From the NCBI GenBank assembly GCA_026388245.1, contig JAPLKD010000262.1, forward strand, positions 1 through 52,478: DNA of 52,478 nucleotides, read 5' to 3'. Within the stretch, counting starts at the first letter, position 1; every line of letters begins with the position of its first letter. Below the pieces are notes generated by a model. The model saw only the letters and a list, made by a program, of their open reading frames with translations, did not search any database and was not told where the DNA came from. Source of the DNA: Pseudomonadota bacterium. Its GTDB lineage: Bacteria > Desulfobacterota > Syntrophorhabdia > Syntrophorhabdales > Syntrophorhabdaceae. The position numbers were made by a program, and so were the translations under genes. Of this stretch, positions 50,668-52,478 are shown one piece after another.

Positions 50668-52478
50668 GAATTACGGATAGTTTGAGATACCAACTGTTTC
50701 AGTCAAGCATCAGTAATGTCCAGAAAATGCTTGACGATATAGAGATAAAGATTTCCACACAAAAAAAGATTAATGTACCTTCAGATGATGCCCTGAGCTT
50801 TTCAAAAAACATCGAATTGAATGCGAATGTCAGTATCTACGGCCAGTTTAGCAAAAATATGGAGCAGTCGAAGACGCTTGGGTCAATGTACGGCACTTCA
50901 TATGAAAGCATTGGAAACCAACTGGATATTCTATACAAAGAAGCAATTGCATACGGCACGATGGATACCAGTCTGAAACAGGCTGCCGGCACTGAGGTTG
51001 AGGGTATTATAGAACACCTCGTCACGATAGGAAATACGAAGCTTGGAAATAATTATATCTTTGGAGGGAAACAGGCAAATATGCCCCCGTTTCAGTTGAA
51101 TAATGACTATTCTGTTGGTTTTAATGTTTCCCAGCAGGCAGAAGAGGCAACAAGGATATATATTGATAAGGCGCAGACAGGAAAATACGGTGTTTCCGGG
51201 AGAACAGCATTCTACGACACCTCAAAGATTGCCTTTGGCAGTGTTGCCAATACCTATGCAGGGGATATCTATTCCAATACGGATAAATTTGCATATGTTA
51301 TTGATGCAAGCAACAACACGATGATTTACACAAATAGTGCTACCCCTCCCGTCACCTCCACGCTTACCCTCACATCCGGTGTGTACGCGGGCGGAAGCCT
51401 GGCAAAAGAGATTCAGAGCAAACTGGGAGCCAATTTCTCGGCAGGTTTTGATTCCACAACGAGGAAATTTGTGATTACCAACAACACGGGCGCAAAAGTG
51501 ACCTTTAACTGGTCCGCTGCCGGTGCCACAGCAAAAAGCGTGCTTGGGTTCGACAATGTCAATTCTCTTGTTGCATCAGGTAAGACGGAGATAAGCGATC
51601 TCGATACGGGCAGAAAATCCTTTCTCGTAGAGACCACAACCGCAGGCGCTACAACCGGAGTTCTCGGTTTGAGAGCCACATACCGGTATTCCCTTGATGG
51701 AGGCGCTACCTGGACGGCCGGCGTAACGGTTAATACCGGCGGTGCAGACACGACGGCAGACATCACGATAGATGCAACCAACAACAAGATATACAGAAAT
51801 GGCGTTGCTGTTACCCTCACAAACGGGACATACACGGGCGTATCCCTTGCCGCTGAAATTGCAACACAGCTTGGAGCAAACTATTCGGTAGACTATAATG
51901 CCGAAACTCGGAAATTTAATATTACCAACAACACCGGAGCCGTTGTCAACTTCAACTGGTCTAACGCAGGCGCTACCGCGGCAGGCGTCCTCGGTTTTGA
52001 TAACATGGATTCTGCGCTGAGCAGCGGGACAACCGATGTAAGCGACTATGATGCGGGTATGTTTATTGATGGGGCAGGTGTTGCAAATGTAAAAAACAAC
52101 CGTATCAAATTGCTTTTCGGCACAACAGGGACCCTTGTGGCAGGCGTAACGCCGGATACCTTTGAAGTTAAAGACTTAAGCACATTTGAATTGCTTAAGA
52201 ATTTCAAAGATGCCTTTAAGTCCGGCAACACGGAATGGGTTTCAAAAAATCTGAAAAATCTGGAAACAGCACGGGAACTTACCACAAAAAATGCCGCCGT
52301 TGTTGCCTTCTCCGGTATTCAGGCAGATAACCTGATAGCAGACAACAAGCGTAGGGATGCAAGAATTGCTGATACGCAGTCAAAGCTTATGGATGCGGAT
52401 ATGACGGAGCTTGCAACACAGTTTAATGCACTTCTTAATACATACCAGGCAATGCTCTCCGTATTAGCCAGGATGCAG
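50664..52478 (+). CDS. flgL: Hook-filament junction protein FlgL (3' end outside window)
   Basis: The frame starts MRITDSLRYQLFQSSISNVQ, typical of FlgL, has the LGNNYIFGGKQ motif, and is open to the last base (605 codons). The C-terminal helix (DADMTELATQFNALLNTYQA) is almost complete, so only about ten residues are missing. Enteric FlgL has about 315 residues; here a large surface insert contains two similar segments, 51300 to about 51614 and 51768 to about 52055, sharing LGANFSAGF/LGANYSVDY, RKFVITNNTGA/RKFNITNNTGA and VLGFDN. This is an internal duplication. The insert would face outward. Confidence 0.95.
   Translation, partial: MRITDSLRYQLFQSSISNVQKMLDDIEIKISTQKKINVPSDDALSFSKNIELNANVSIYGQFSKNMEQSKTLGSMYGTSYESIGNQLDILYKEAIAYGTMDTSLKQAAGTEVEGIIEHLVTIGNTKLGNNYIFGGKQANMPPFQLNNDYSVGFNVSQQAEEATRIYIDKAQTGKYGVSGRTAFYDTSKIAFGSVANTYAGDIYSNTDKFAYVIDASNNTMIYTNSATPPVTSTLTLTSGVYAGGSLAKEIQSKLGANFSAGFDSTTRKFVITNNTGAKVTFNWSAAGATAKSVLGFDNVNSLVASGKTEISDLDTGRKSFLVETTTAGATTGVLGLRATYRYSLDGGATWTAGVTVNTGGADTTADITIDATNNKIYRNGVAVTLTNGTYTGVSLAAEIATQLGANYSVDYNAETRKFNITNNTGAVVNFNWSNAGATAAGVLGFDNMDSALSSGTTDVSDYDAGMFIDGAGVANVKNNRIKLLFGTTGTLVAGVTPDTFEVKDLSTFELLKNFKDAFKSGNTEWVSKNLKNLETARELTTKNAAVVAFSGIQADNLIADNKRRDARIADTQSKLMDADMTELATQFNALLNTYQAMLSVLARMQ

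Overview
The window is the main flagellar and chemotaxis locus of a Gram-negative, motile bacterium, preceded by about 12 kb of decayed accessory DNA. P-ring and L-ring genes (flgA, flgH, flgI) show an outer membrane. NtrC-type regulators beside flgB, together with sigma-54 and sigma-28 promoters, point to a deltaproteobacterial (Desulfobacterota-like) or related lineage. This is inferred from gene content and order; no species is claimed. Layout, 1-12.4 kb: a truncated cold-shock gene; an intact 934-bp IS5-type element with its target duplication; a GGDEF remnant; an unrecognised 252-aa gene; an HDOD protein ending in a kinase dimerisation domain; a CheY pseudogene split by a 1,485-bp insertion sequence; a frameshifted IS110 transposase; two small hypothetical genes; a large cyclase/zinc-knuckle/TPR protein; a PhnD-like fragment; and two degenerate dispersed palindromic repeats. 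Layout, 12.4-36.8 kb: a sigma-54 activator, then a kinase/sigma-54 activator pair, then flgB-flgC-fliE-fliF-fliG-fliH-fliI-fliJ, fliK-flgD-flgE, and fliL-fliM-fliN-fliO-fliP-fliQ-fliR-flhB-flhA-flhF-flhG-fliA. Layout, 36.8-43.7 kb: a small ORF, cheB, a HEAT-repeat gene, cheR, cheY, cheA, cheW and a small unknown gene. Layout, 43.9 kb to the end: flgF-flgG-flgA-flgH-flgI-flgJ, then flgM-flgN-flgK-flgL; flgL runs off the right edge. Genes not seen here: motA/motB, fliC, fliD, fliS, chemoreceptors, and csrA/fliW. Regulatory logic read from the DNA: near-consensus sigma-54 (-24/-12) promoters precede fliL and flgF, with weaker ones before fliK and the kinase gene. These fit control by the NtrC-type regulators encoded upstream. 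Sigma-28 promoters lie before flgM, before cheW and just after fliA, so the fliL operon would make FliA, which would then switch on late genes while FlgM restrains it. Most interesting observations: (1) a (ACTATTC)x3 heptamer tract in the signal-peptide region of flgA leaves the gene out of frame, and four copies would restore it; flgI carries 12 heptamers in its start region; both are candidates for phase variation of P-ring assembly. (2) CheA has two tandem MshEN-like motifs where a P2 domain would normally lie. (3) FlhF has lost key GTPase residues and FlhG lacks the usual FlhF-activating N-terminus. (4) An 893-aa cyclase carries a second degenerate cyclase-like domain and a CX2CX4HX4C zinc knuckle.
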